A stretch of 25,418 nucleotides of DNA from Paracoccaceae bacterium (GTDB lineage: Bacteria > Pseudomonadota > Alphaproteobacteria > Rhodobacterales > Rhodobacteraceae), in assembly GCA_002683355.1 (NCBI GenBank), contig NYTF01000039.1:17553-42970 (forward strand), in the 5' to 3' direction. Within the stretch, counting starts at the first letter, position 1. The number at the start of each line of letters is the position of its first letter. The position numbers were made by a program, and so were the translations under genes. Below, piece after piece: positions 1 to 6,625 of this stretch. The notes under the pieces are model-generated. The model worked only from the letters and a program-made list of their open reading frames with translations, searched no databases and was not told where the DNA came from.

Positions 1-183
1 GCAGATCCAATACCAACAGATTTAAGAGACGCGATACAGCTAGCGCGTGGCTCTGACTGGTTAAAGAATATCATCGGTGATGATTTATATGAAATAGCAT
101 TGCAACAATCTGAACGGGAGTTGGAATTATTTTCTCAACAAGTAACTCCATTTGAACTAAATCGATACAGGGATGTTTTCTAA
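1..183 (+). CDS. Glutamine-synthetase-like ligase, 3' end only (partial)
   Basis: The reading frame is open from base 1 to a TAA at 181-183 and gives the last 60 residues of a protein whose start lies outside the window. The tail has the layout of the C-terminal end of short glutamine-synthetase-family ligases (GlnA-like or gamma-glutamyl-amine synthetases such as PuuA/IpuC): a proline and DLRDAI helix, a serine before the last catalytic-domain helix (GSDWLKNIIGDDLYEIAL), a charged helix and a closing VTPFELNRYRDVF, which fits the family pattern 'V-x-x-x-E-x-x-R-Y'. Such enzymes join glutamate, ammonia or an amine using ATP. The catalytic residues are upstream and not visible. The stop overlaps the start of the BMC-P gene (TAATG), so it belongs to the microcompartment operon. 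The assignment rests on a short tail and could be another ligase with this C-terminal fold. Confidence 0.72.
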   Translation, partial: ADPIPTDLRDAIQLARGSDWLKNIIGDDLYEIALQQSERELELFSQQVTPFELNRYRDVF

Positions 184-479
184 TGAAGATTGGTAAAATT
201 ACTGGGCATGTAAATGCCACTGCCAAGGATGCAAAATTAGTTGGTCTCAAAACCCTAATAGCGGATATCGTAGATAGTGACGGCGTGGTTCTAACACCAT
301 CAGTGGTTGTAGTTGATACGTGTGGTGCTGGTGTTGGTGACACAGTTTTGATTGCTGACGGTTCAGCCGCAAGAATACCTGCGGCCACCACTGGCGCTCC
401 GGTAGATGCTTCAATCGTCGCAATCGTAGAACAAATTTATAACTCAAATCAAATTAACAACAACAAGAAGGAAAAATAA
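183..479 (+). CDS. BMC-P pentameric vertex shell protein (EutN/CcmL family)
   Basis: This 98-residue protein has the EutN/CcmL pattern: N-terminal [15 protein letters not shown], then [13 protein letters not shown], the conserved [20 protein letters not shown] segment (about residues 40-59), and SAARIP followed by [13 protein letters not shown]. Family members form pentamers that cap the twelve vertices of a bacterial microcompartment. After the domain there is a short polar tail rich in Asn and Lys (about residues 87-98) not needed for the fold. The start ATG at 183 overlaps the preceding stop (TAATG), with an AGGGATG ribosome-binding site inside the upstream gene. It is followed directly by the BMC-H gene. 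Family identity is secure; the metabolic type of the shell cannot be told from this protein alone. Confidence 0.95.
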   Translation: MKIGKITGHVNATAKDAKLVGLKTLIADIVDSDGVVLTPSVVVVDTCGAGVGDTVLIADGSAARIPAATTGAPVDASIVAIVEQIYNSNQINNNKKEK

Positions 480-480
480 A

Positions 481-789
481 ATGGCTAAATCAATTCAGAG
501 TCAGATGGCACTTGGTATGATTGAAACCCGGGGATTAGTAGCTTCTATTGAGGCCGCTGATGCAATGGTTAAAGCTGCTAGTGTTACAATAGTAGGTCAA
601 ACAAAAAATGGCGGAGGTCTAATTTCGACACTTGTTCGTGGTGAAGTAGGTGCTGTTAAAGCGGCGACTGATGCTGGAGCTACTTCAGCAAATAAAGTCG
701 GTGAAGTTGTGTCGGTTCATGTTATTGCCCGGCCACATGATGAGCTGGAAGCCTTAATTGGTGCTTTAGGTAGCGGTGGTGCAGAATAA
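481..789 (+). CDS. BMC-H hexameric shell protein (PduA/EutM/CcmK family)
   Basis: This 102-residue single BMC domain starts with [20 protein letters not shown] (about residues 10-29), continues with [10 protein letters not shown], and has the pore loop KNGGGL at residues 42-47 before [18 protein letters not shown]. It ends with [11 protein letters not shown] and a short Gly/Ala tail. BMC-H hexamers tile the facets of the shell, and their central pore admits small metabolites. In PduA-type proteins the pore loop is usually KIGSGL; here it reads K-N-G-G-G-L, which would leave a more open, glycine-lined pore with Asn nearby and could tune selectivity (inference). One base separates it from the BMC-P stop, with a GAAGGA ribosome-binding site. 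It is the only BMC-H gene in view; others may lie upstream. Confidence 0.96.
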   Translation: MAKSIQSQMALGMIETRGLVASIEAADAMVKAASVTIVGQTKNGGGLISTLVRGEVGAVKAATDAGATSANKVGEVVSVHVIARPHDELEALIGALGSGGAE

Positions 790-839
790 AGATTTGCAAA
801 CTGTTTTTTTAAAACCGTTTAGTCTGAAAGGTTTGTAAA

Positions 840-2039
840 ATGAGCTCTGGTTTTGACGAATTCACCGAAGCGGTAGCACAATCCACAACTAAAAAACCAG
901 TTATTGAAAGCAAAGTGTTTTCTAGAGTAGCTATTTTAGGTGGTGGTGCTGATGCGAAGTTAATTGCAGCTTTATGTTTGTCCGAGGGTGCTGATACAAA
1001 ATTGTTTTCTGCATATGGAGAAGAATTGGCAGCACTAAGGTCTTCAAGTGGAGTAACACTTAGAGGCGCTGGTCCGATAGGTACTTATCATGTTGATAGA
1101 GATGATGGGCCCTCAATACAAACCACGGCTGAGTTAGACGGGGCTGTTGCAGATGCGGAAGTGATTTTTTTGACTGGTCCAGTGCACAAACAACGGACAT
1201 ATTCAATGGTGCTTGCGGATCATCTAAGTGATGGTCAAGTCTTGGTTATTGCGCCAGGAAGATCTTTGGGAGCCCTTGAAACCGCATGGTTGTTGAGGAT
1301 TGGCGGATGCACTGCTGATGTTACAATTGTTGAAGCGCAAGGCTTACCTTTCTGGTATAATGAGGCGGGTTCTGTACTGACTTTAACTTCAGCAGCTCCT
1401 ATGGCTGCAGCTACGTTGCCAAGTGGAAGATCAGAAACCTTAAACGCTCTAAAGAAATATTTACCAAATTTGGTGGTATTTGATAGTGTGTTGGCATCTG
1501 GGTTTTCAGATGGTTCGGCTTTAGTTGAAGTTCCAACATTAATGATGGGTGGCCCAGCACTTCATGGTGGGGCTATTCCGATACCAATGGGTGGTAAGCT
1601 TTTAGAAGAAAACCAAACTTTTGCTTCTTTAATAGGCTCATCGCAAAAAACAATAATTGCAAAGCTCACTGACGAACGCCACAAAGTGGCAAAGGCATTT
1701 GGTGTGCGTCACTTACCTTCTGCCAGTGAAATGATTAGTACATATGGGGGCAGTCTGAGAGGTGATCATAGTCGCCCAATACCATCGCAAAAAATGTCCA
1801 AGTCACTATTGCGATGTGGGGTTATTGGATCATTAGTTCCTCTCAAGTCAGCTGGACAAATCGCTAATTTAAAGGTTCCAGTCACAAGTGCGATAATTAC
1901 ATTAGCTTCCAGCATTTTAGGTGCTGATGTTTCTGCAGCTGGGAGGCGATTGGAAGCGATTGGAATAGATTCAGGAGACATTGACACAGCTCGACGTGCA
2001 ATGGACGCAATTGCAACAGGGGAAAAATATGGACGCTGA
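840..2039 (+). CDS. Opine/octopine-dehydrogenase-like NAD(P) enzyme, likely microcompartment cargo
   Basis: This 399-residue protein has an N-terminal Rossmann domain (VAILGGGADAK at residues 30-40, a G-G-G-A-D-A variant of the usual G-x-G-x-x-G) and a C-terminal helical domain of the octopine/nopaline dehydrogenase family. The best match is the segment SLVPLKSAGQIANLKVPVTS and the following ILGADVSAAGRRLEAIGI, which follows the family pattern GLVPLASLGR...LLGRDFRAEGRTLERLGL. Opine dehydrogenases reversibly join an amino acid and a 2-oxo acid through an imine with NAD(P)H. A His is kept in the ALHGG segment. In the conserved E-D-V-P just before GLVPL, this protein appears to have C-G-V-I, so the usual catalytic Asp may be missing (alignment by eye). 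Residues 1-28 (MSSGFDEFTEAVAQS, then a polar linker) form a possible amphipathic targeting helix. It lies between BMC-H and the aldehyde dehydrogenase. The exact reaction is unknown. Confidence 0.75.
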   Translation: MSSGFDEFTEAVAQSTTKKPVIESKVFSRVAILGGGADAKLIAALCLSEGADTKLFSAYGEELAALRSSSGVTLRGAGPIGTYHVDRDDGPSIQTTAELDGAVADAEVIFLTGPVHKQRTYSMVLADHLSDGQVLVIAPGRSLGALETAWLLRIGGCTADVTIVEAQGLPFWYNEAGSVLTLTSAAPMAAATLPSGRSETLNALKKYLPNLVVFDSVLASGFSDGSALVEVPTLMMGGPALHGGAIPIPMGGKLLEENQTFASLIGSSQKTIIAKLTDERHKVAKAFGVRHLPSASEMISTYGGSLRGDHSRPIPSQKMSKSLLRCGVIGSLVPLKSAGQIANLKVPVTSAIITLASSILGADVSAAGRRLEAIGIDSGDIDTARRAMDAIATGEKYGR

Positions 2040-3408
2040 CTTAAAATCAATTGCTGCCGCTCGGCGTTGTGCTGATACTGCATTTGAAGCTTATCAACAG
2101 TTTTTAGGTACTGAGCCTAGTAAAATCGATGCGATTGTGGATGCAATGGCTGCTGCAATTGAGCCAGAGGTCAATCGCATTGTAGAACTTGCAGTTGCTG
2201 AAACAGGTTATGGCAACGCAAAAGATAAAAGAATTAAAGATATGTTTAATGCTGTGTCGGTAGCAGATTACTTGCGTGACGTAACAACTTTAGGGATGCT
2301 TTGGAAGGATGATGCCACAAAAGTTGCAGCTTTTGGAGAACCGATGGGGCTTGTTGCGGCTTTAATTCCTGTTACTAACCCGACGTCTACGATTATATAT
2401 AAAGTTTTATCCGCTGTTAAGGCTGGTAATGCGATAGTGTGCGCGCCACACCCAAGAGCTTTGAGATGCGGCTTAGAAGTTACTAAGCTCTTGGCAAATG
2501 TTGCTGAACAGATGGGCGCGCCCAAAGGCTTAATTCAATGTTTAGAGCATGTTACCATTCAAGGAACTGCAGAGCTGATGAAGCACAGAAGAACGTCAGT
2601 AGTAATGGCAACAGGTGGACCTGCTATGGTCAAAGCAGCATATTCATCCGGAAAACCAACTTTAGCCGTGGGAGCGGGAAATGTTCCTTGTTATGTAAAT
2701 AAATCGAAAGCAAACGATATTGCTGAAGTGGCGGAGCAAATTATTGTTTCAAAAAGCTTCGATTATGGAACTGCCTGTGTGTCTGAGCAAGCGGTGGTGG
2801 TTGATAAGGAAATAGCAAGAGAATTACGCAATGAATTAAAATTAAAAGGTGCTTATTTTTGTACTCCTGCTGAGTCTGATCGATTGGCAAAAGTTATATT
2901 CTTAGGGAAACAGCGAATGAATCCAGACAGAGTGGGCCAATCTCCAGAGGTTCTAGCAGGGTTGGCTCAATTTTCAATCCCTCCAAAAACAAGGATTTTA
3001 ATTTCAGAGGAAGCTGAGATTGGATGGCATAGGCCATTGTCTGCAGAAAAGTTGAATCCAGTTTTAGCATTTTATGTGGCAAATGATGAGAATCACGCGT
3101 TGGAATTGGCTAATAATATTGCGAAATTTGAAGGTTGGGGTCATTCTTCAGTTGTCCACTCTGATGATCCTAAAATTGTTGCGAAGTTTGCCAGTATTCC
3201 TACTGGGCGAGTTTTAGTAAATACGCCAGCGATCTTGGGGGGTATGGGATATTCCACTGATTTAGAGCCAAGCTTTATGCTTGGTACTGGAACTTGGTCT
3301 GGTTCAATAACGTCAGATAATGTTACAGCGCTCCATTTGATCAATATTAAACGTGTTGCTTACGAAAGTAGGCCATGGCGCGATATTTATGAAGAATATG
3401 GAGAATAA
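2029..3408 (+). CDS. CoA-acylating aldehyde dehydrogenase (PduP/EutE/SauS-like)
   Basis: The 459-residue enzyme belongs to the acylating aldehyde dehydrogenases, which oxidise an aldehyde to acyl-CoA with NAD+. Diagnostic segments are GEPMGLVAALIPVTNPTST (about residues 103-121), IVCAPHPRA (137-144), the glycine-rich VGAGNVPCYV (214-223) and SKSFDYGTACVSEQ, whose C250 is the catalytic cysteine. I chose ATG 2029 (AGGGG ribosome-binding site just upstream) rather than a TTG 48 bases earlier, because the domain starts directly at MDADLKSIAAARR. This overlaps the previous gene by 11 bases. PduP and EutE usually carry a separate N-terminal encapsulation helix of about 18-20 residues; this protein has none, so it may be recruited by a partner or by the C-terminal tail. 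The NPTST and DYG-x-x-C segments also resemble AdhE and sulfoacetaldehyde dehydrogenases, so the aldehyde cannot be named. Confidence 0.92.
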   Translation: MDADLKSIAAARRCADTAFEAYQQFLGTEPSKIDAIVDAMAAAIEPEVNRIVELAVAETGYGNAKDKRIKDMFNAVSVADYLRDVTTLGMLWKDDATKVAAFGEPMGLVAALIPVTNPTSTIIYKVLSAVKAGNAIVCAPHPRALRCGLEVTKLLANVAEQMGAPKGLIQCLEHVTIQGTAELMKHRRTSVVMATGGPAMVKAAYSSGKPTLAVGAGNVPCYVNKSKANDIAEVAEQIIVSKSFDYGTACVSEQAVVVDKEIARELRNELKLKGAYFCTPAESDRLAKVIFLGKQRMNPDRVGQSPEVLAGLAQFSIPPKTRILISEEAEIGWHRPLSAEKLNPVLAFYVANDENHALELANNIAKFEGWGHSSVVHSDDPKIVAKFASIPTGRVLVNTPAILGGMGYSTDLEPSFMLGTGTWSGSITSDNVTALHLINIKRVAYESRPWRDIYEEYGE

Positions 3409-3410
3409 AG

Positions 3411-4034
3411 ATGAGTGGTATAACAATACGTGCTTTAATACAGATTGATAACTTACAACCCAAATTTGCCGCCTACAATGGGGCGACCGTTCAAGGCTCA
3501 GTCCCTCTATCTGGAGATACAGTTTTAATTGGAGAATTTGCCCCAGGAAATGGTGTTTTTACTTTAATTGATAAAGCGTTGAAAGCTAGCTCTGTTGAGG
3601 CTACAAGCCAATTGGTTGAGAGAGAGTTTGGGTTTTTTATTCTCCGTTCACCATCGAATGCAGAAATAAGTGCAGCTAGAGATTCAATATTAGCCGAGCT
3701 TGGCGCATCAATGACCGATAGGGTTAAGCCAAAGGTTGCAACAACACAGATCATAACCTCTGTTGAACCATATCAAGCACAATTACTCAATAAATGGCGA
3801 AAAGGTTCACTTTTAGTACCGGGACAAACCTTAGGAATTATTGAGTGTGAACCAGCGGCCTATATTTCTATAGCCGCTAATGAAGCGGAAAAAGCGGCTG
3901 ACATAGATATTGTGGAGGTGCGAGCTGTTGGTCGTTTTGGCAGATTATTTATTTCTGGTTCAGAAAATTCGGTTCAAACTGGTATTAATGCTGCAATTGA
4001 GGCTATTGAGTCAGTTGATGGTAAGGTTATTTAA
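3411..4034 (+). CDS. BMC-T tandem-domain trimeric shell protein
   Basis: This 207-residue protein has two BMC domains fused. The first covers about residues 34-100, with the conserved IDKALKASSV helix and a GFFILRSPSNAEISAARDSI end. The second covers about 138-203, with GQTLGIIECEPAAYISIAAN, then EKAADIDIVEVRAVGRFGRLFISG. The opening IDNLQPKFAAYNGATVQGSVPL is typical of a BMC-T subtype I associate with RMM-like loci in Actinobacteria and Proteobacteria (from memory). BMC-T trimers act as pseudohexamers in the facets and often have a wider, gated pore that may carry cofactors or larger substrates. It starts two bases after the aldehyde dehydrogenase stop with a GGAG ribosome-binding site, and its own stop overlaps the next start (TAATG). 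With BMC-P and BMC-H it completes the minimal set of three shell-protein classes. Confidence 0.94.
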   Translation: MSGITIRALIQIDNLQPKFAAYNGATVQGSVPLSGDTVLIGEFAPGNGVFTLIDKALKASSVEATSQLVEREFGFFILRSPSNAEISAARDSILAELGASMTDRVKPKVATTQIITSVEPYQAQLLNKWRKGSLLVPGQTLGIIECEPAAYISIAANEAEKAADIDIVEVRAVGRFGRLFISGSENSVQTGINAAIEAIESVDGKVI

Positions 4035-5221
4035 TGTCTGAAAATCGTGTCATCGGTTCTGAGCATATAGAAGACGCGCGGCAGCGTGGTCGTTTGATTT
4101 TTGAAATTTTACCTGGCGATATTGTGACTAGTTTAGCAAGGGAAACTGCCCATAGACTGGGGATTGAATTAATTACTGGTCCAATTGAAAAACCGACACT
4201 TGCGCGAACAGATGGTAAAACGTCCATGGGACGTAGTTTGTATCGGCGGTCACCAAAATGGATTGCTCCTGATAAGGGGATCTCAAGCAGGGCGAAAAGA
4301 TTTTCAAAGATCTCAATTGTGGGTGCCGGTGGTGTGGGGGCTAACATTTCACATTTGGCAGCAAATTTAGATTTGTCTAATGAAATAGCAATAGTTGATA
4401 TTGTTCCAGGATTGGCTGCTGCTACTGCGCTGGACCTAAACCATGCCAGTGGCATAACAAGATCAAGTACTAAGATTGTGGGTAGTGAAACTTTAGATCT
4501 AATCTCTGGGTCTGACGTTGTTATTGTAACGGCAGGTCGAGCACGATCTCCCGGAATGACAAGAAGTGATTTGATCAATATTAATAAGCGTGTAATACAA
4601 TCTACAGCTGAGGTGATAAAAAACCAATCGCCGTCGGCTATTGTGATAGTCATAACCAATCCATTAGATGAAATGACCATGGAAATGTTGACAGCCACAG
4701 GATTTCCTCGAGAGCGTGTATTAGGTATGGCTGGAACACTTGATAGCAGTAGGTTCAGGAGATCTTTGGCAATGGCAGCTGGAGTGAAAACTGCAGATGT
4801 TGAAGCTATTACACTTGGAAGTCATGGAGATGAAATGGCGCCAATTATATCCCACTCCAAGATAAAAGGGCGCTCGCTGGAAAGATTCTTATCTACCGAG
4901 GAGATTGAAGCGTGTTCAAAGGATGCTATATCTGGGGGTGGCCAGGTTGTCGCATTAAAAAAAATGGGATCTGCTACAATTGCACCAGCTCATGCATCAA
5001 TTGAGATACTTAACCATATTAGAGGTGCCAAGAATGGTTCCATACCAGTTTCTGTTATGTTGGAAGGGGAGTTTGGCTTAAATAATGTTGTTTTAGGAGT
5101 GCCAGCGTTTCTGGGTTTAAAAGGTTTAATTTCTGTTGAAGAGATTAAATTATCACCCTCAGAGCTTAAGGCATTACAAAACGCTGCTAAAGCAATCCAA
5201 GAGCGCTTAGGATTAAAATGA
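4034..5221 (+). CDS. Malate/lactate-dehydrogenase-family enzyme with EutQ-like N-terminal extension
   Basis: The 395-residue protein is a full malate/lactate dehydrogenase preceded by about 90 extra residues. The catalytic part has the NAD loop GAGGVG (97-102), D122 for NAD+, GRARSPGMTR with R171 and R177, ITNP with N209, GTLDSSRFR with D237 and R240, and GSHGDE with catalytic H264. An Arg at position 171, where lactate dehydrogenases have Gln, points to dicarboxylate (malate/oxaloacetate-type) substrates. The segment at about 5-50 (VIGSEHIEDARQRG, then PGDIVTSLARETAHRLGIEL) resembles the N-terminal region of EutQ and related BMC proteins, and I infer that it targets the enzyme to the shell. 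The linker at 50-90 is polar. In the lumen it could recycle the NADH made by the aldehyde dehydrogenase. Start and stop both overlap neighbours (TAATG and ATGA), so translation is coupled. Confidence 0.88.
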   Translation: MSENRVIGSEHIEDARQRGRLIFEILPGDIVTSLARETAHRLGIELITGPIEKPTLARTDGKTSMGRSLYRRSPKWIAPDKGISSRAKRFSKISIVGAGGVGANISHLAANLDLSNEIAIVDIVPGLAAATALDLNHASGITRSSTKIVGSETLDLISGSDVVIVTAGRARSPGMTRSDLININKRVIQSTAEVIKNQSPSAIVIVITNPLDEMTMEMLTATGFPRERVLGMAGTLDSSRFRRSLAMAAGVKTADVEAITLGSHGDEMAPIISHSKIKGRSLERFLSTEEIEACSKDAISGGGQVVALKKMGSATIAPAHASIEILNHIRGAKNGSIPVSVMLEGEFGLNNVVLGVPAFLGLKGLISVEEIKLSPSELKALQNAAKAIQERLGLK

Positions 5222-5634
5222 GTGTGAAAATATTTAAATCTGGTGGGCGTTTAGAGGGAATAGGAAGTTATTCGCGTGCGAAAAGAATAGGGCCATTCGT
5301 TTATATCGCTGGTACAACAGCGATCGAACCAAGTGGCAAATTACATGCCCCTAATGATACTTATGCGCAAAGTATGTATATATTTAAGAGAATTGAAGAA
5401 GCTTTAAAAGCTGTTGGTGCTGAAATGAAGCATGTTGTTCGTACAACGGCTTATATGACTGATATGGCTCTTGGAGGGGCTGATTTTGTAAAAGCGCATG
5501 GTGAGATTTTTAAAGATATTGACCCAGTTACAGCCGGCGTAGAAGCTGGTTTGACTACTCCTGGTATGATGGTTGAAATTTCAGTAGATGCGGTAGTTCA
5601 TGATGGGGATGGAAATATCGAGATGGGCAAATAA
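5218..5634 (+). CDS. RidA/YjgF/RutC-family protein without the catalytic arginine
   Basis: This 138-residue protein has the chorismate-mutase-like RidA fold: a YIAGTTAIEPSGKL strand-turn, the helix QSMYIFKRIEEALKAVGAEM, then VVRTTAYMTDM and the closing VEISVDAVV. RidA proper hydrolyses reactive enamine/imine intermediates such as 2-aminoacrylate and uses Arg105 in its PARSCVEV segment. Here the matching segment is PVTAGVEA with Thr at 105, while Glu120 is kept, so this is one of the Rid subfamilies lacking the arginine, and imine hydrolase activity cannot be assumed. Its start overlaps the stop of the malate-dehydrogenase-like gene (ATGA). RidA-like proteins occur in several BMC loci, consistent with handling a labile imine or carbamate-type intermediate made by the neighbouring enzymes (inference). 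Confidence 0.92.
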   Translation: MSVKIFKSGGRLEGIGSYSRAKRIGPFVYIAGTTAIEPSGKLHAPNDTYAQSMYIFKRIEEALKAVGAEMKHVVRTTAYMTDMALGGADFVKAHGEIFKDIDPVTAGVEAGLTTPGMMVEISVDAVVHDGDGNIEMGK

Positions 5635-5656
5635 ATACTAAAATGAGGGATTTGTT

Positions 5657-6442
5657 ATGAGCATTAATATCAAGGGAAAAATAGCAATTGTTACAGGTGC
5701 TAGTCGGGGTATTGGAGAGGGCATTGCTAAGGTGTTTTCAACTGAGGGTGCCACTGTAATTTGTGCTGCAAGATCAACTGTGGATGGAGATAGAGTAGTA
5801 AAATCAATAAATCAAAATGGTGGATCTGCAATATTTATTCAAGCCGACATCCGCTTGGAGGCTGACTGTAAAAGATTAATAAACACTGTTGTAGAAAAAT
5901 ATGGTCGCCTGGATATTATGTGCCATAATGCAGGCATATACCCTGATGAACTTATGGAAGATATGTCGATCGAAACATGGGACGATACAATAAATACAAA
6001 CTTGAGGTCATGTTTTTTATTAACCAAGCCTTGTGTTAAAGTGATGCGCGCTCAAAAGTCAGGGCGAATATTATTTACTTCTTCGATAACTGGCCCAAAT
6101 GTAGCTCAAGCACGCCTTGCAGCCTATTCATCAAGCAAAGGTGGTATTAATGCCTTTATTAAAGCCGCATCATTGGAGTTGGCAAAAGATGGAATAACTG
6201 TGAATGCTGTGAGTCCTGGTAATATTGTAACTGAAAGTATGATGAAATTATATGGTGAAGATGGTGCAAAAGAAATTGCTAAAATTGTACCCGCGGGGAA
6301 ACTAGGTGATACAGCCGATATCGGTTATGCTATGGTTTACCTAGCTTCTGACCAAGCTAAATTCGTTACTGGTCAAGCTATAGTGGTCGATGGTGGGCAA
6401 ATTTTGCCAGAAGATCCAGACTCATTTCTTAGAAATGAATAG
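5657..6442 (+). CDS. Short-chain dehydrogenase/reductase (classical SDR)
   Basis: The 261-residue protein is a classical SDR: TGASRGIG at 13-20, NAG at 91-93, N115, S143, and Y157/K161 in YSSSK form the cofactor site and the Asn-Ser-Tyr-Lys catalytic set. The C-terminal VSPGNIVTESM and VYLASDQAKFVTGQAIVVDGG are also typical. SDRs reduce carbonyls or oxidise alcohols with NAD(P)(H); the closest groups by look are FabG-like and sugar/amino-alcohol dehydrogenases, and the substrate cannot be read from sequence. It begins 22 bases after the RidA-like stop with an ATGAGGGA ribosome-binding site and is the last gene of the BMC operon, ahead of a gap of about 180 bases. It lacks an obvious N-terminal targeting segment, so it may be cytosolic and convert the substrate before or after the microcompartment step. 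Confidence 0.93.
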   Translation: MSINIKGKIAIVTGASRGIGEGIAKVFSTEGATVICAARSTVDGDRVVKSINQNGGSAIFIQADIRLEADCKRLINTVVEKYGRLDIMCHNAGIYPDELMEDMSIETWDDTINTNLRSCFLLTKPCVKVMRAQKSGRILFTSSITGPNVAQARLAAYSSSKGGINAFIKAASLELAKDGITVNAVSPGNIVTESMMKLYGEDGAKEIAKIVPAGKLGDTADIGYAMVYLASDQAKFVTGQAIVVDGGQILPEDPDSFLRNE

Positions 6443-6514
6443 GGTATCTTAATAGTTTTTGAGTTCAATTACGAAAAAATTTTAGTTTGGTGATCTATAT
6501 TTTAGCCTGATCTT

Positions 6515-6534
6515 TTTACATTGTAATATGTAAA
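6515..6534. promoter_or_regulatory. Perfect inverted repeat, candidate operator upstream of the ABC importer
   Basis: TTTACAT-TGTAAT-ATGTAAA has perfect 7-base arms around a 6-base centre. It lies about 90 bases upstream of the binding-protein start in the only sizeable gap between the BMC operon and the importer. Its size and symmetry fit a dimeric transcription factor site. It could also overlap a -35 element (TTTACA). It is not followed by a T run, so it is not a standard terminator. Confidence is limited by the AT-rich context. Confidence 0.45.
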
Positions 6535-6568
6535 TTTAATAATATTGACTCACACCACTTCATATGCT

Positions 6569-6584
6569 CTGTATACAGTATACA
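6569..6584. promoter_or_regulatory. GTATAC tandem palindromes, candidate GntR-type operator
   Basis: CTGTATACAG is a perfect 10-base palindrome that runs into a second GTATAC, giving TGTATACAGTATACA: two GTATAC palindromes sharing one spacer base. GT-N(2-4)-AC palindromes are typical of GntR/FadR-family sites. A TTGACT at 6545-6550 could be a -35 element, although no -10 at ideal spacing is evident. The site is about 42 bases before the start codon, well placed for repression. No regulator gene is in the window. Consensus membership is from memory. Confidence 0.45.
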
Positions 6585-6625
6585 AAGAAGCCGTAATGGC
6601 CTTAATTTTAATAATGGAGGATTTA

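Noticed and set aside
797..820. Two AAACNGTTT copies in the 50-base gap before the opine-type gene, considered as an operator or terminator
   Set aside because: Short, AT-rich and imperfect, with no stable stem; the gap also lies inside an otherwise continuous operon. Chance is the simpler view.
1766..2083. Minus-strand open frame across the junction of the opine-type and aldehyde dehydrogenase genes
   Set aside because: It is antisense to two well-supported genes, has no domain pattern and no ribosome-binding site.
1..6442. Assigning the microcompartment to the RMM/aminoacetone type because of its BMC-T sequence and SDR gene
   Set aside because: The aminotransferase and aminopropanol kinase typical of that type are absent from the visible part, and the opine-type and malate-type enzymes are not expected there. 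The shell subtype alone does not fix the function.
6545..6625. Upstream extension of the binding-protein reading frame to 6545
   Set aside because: It would bury the signal peptide behind 27 residues and run through the operator palindromes; the GGAGG at 6616-6620 sets the start at 6626.
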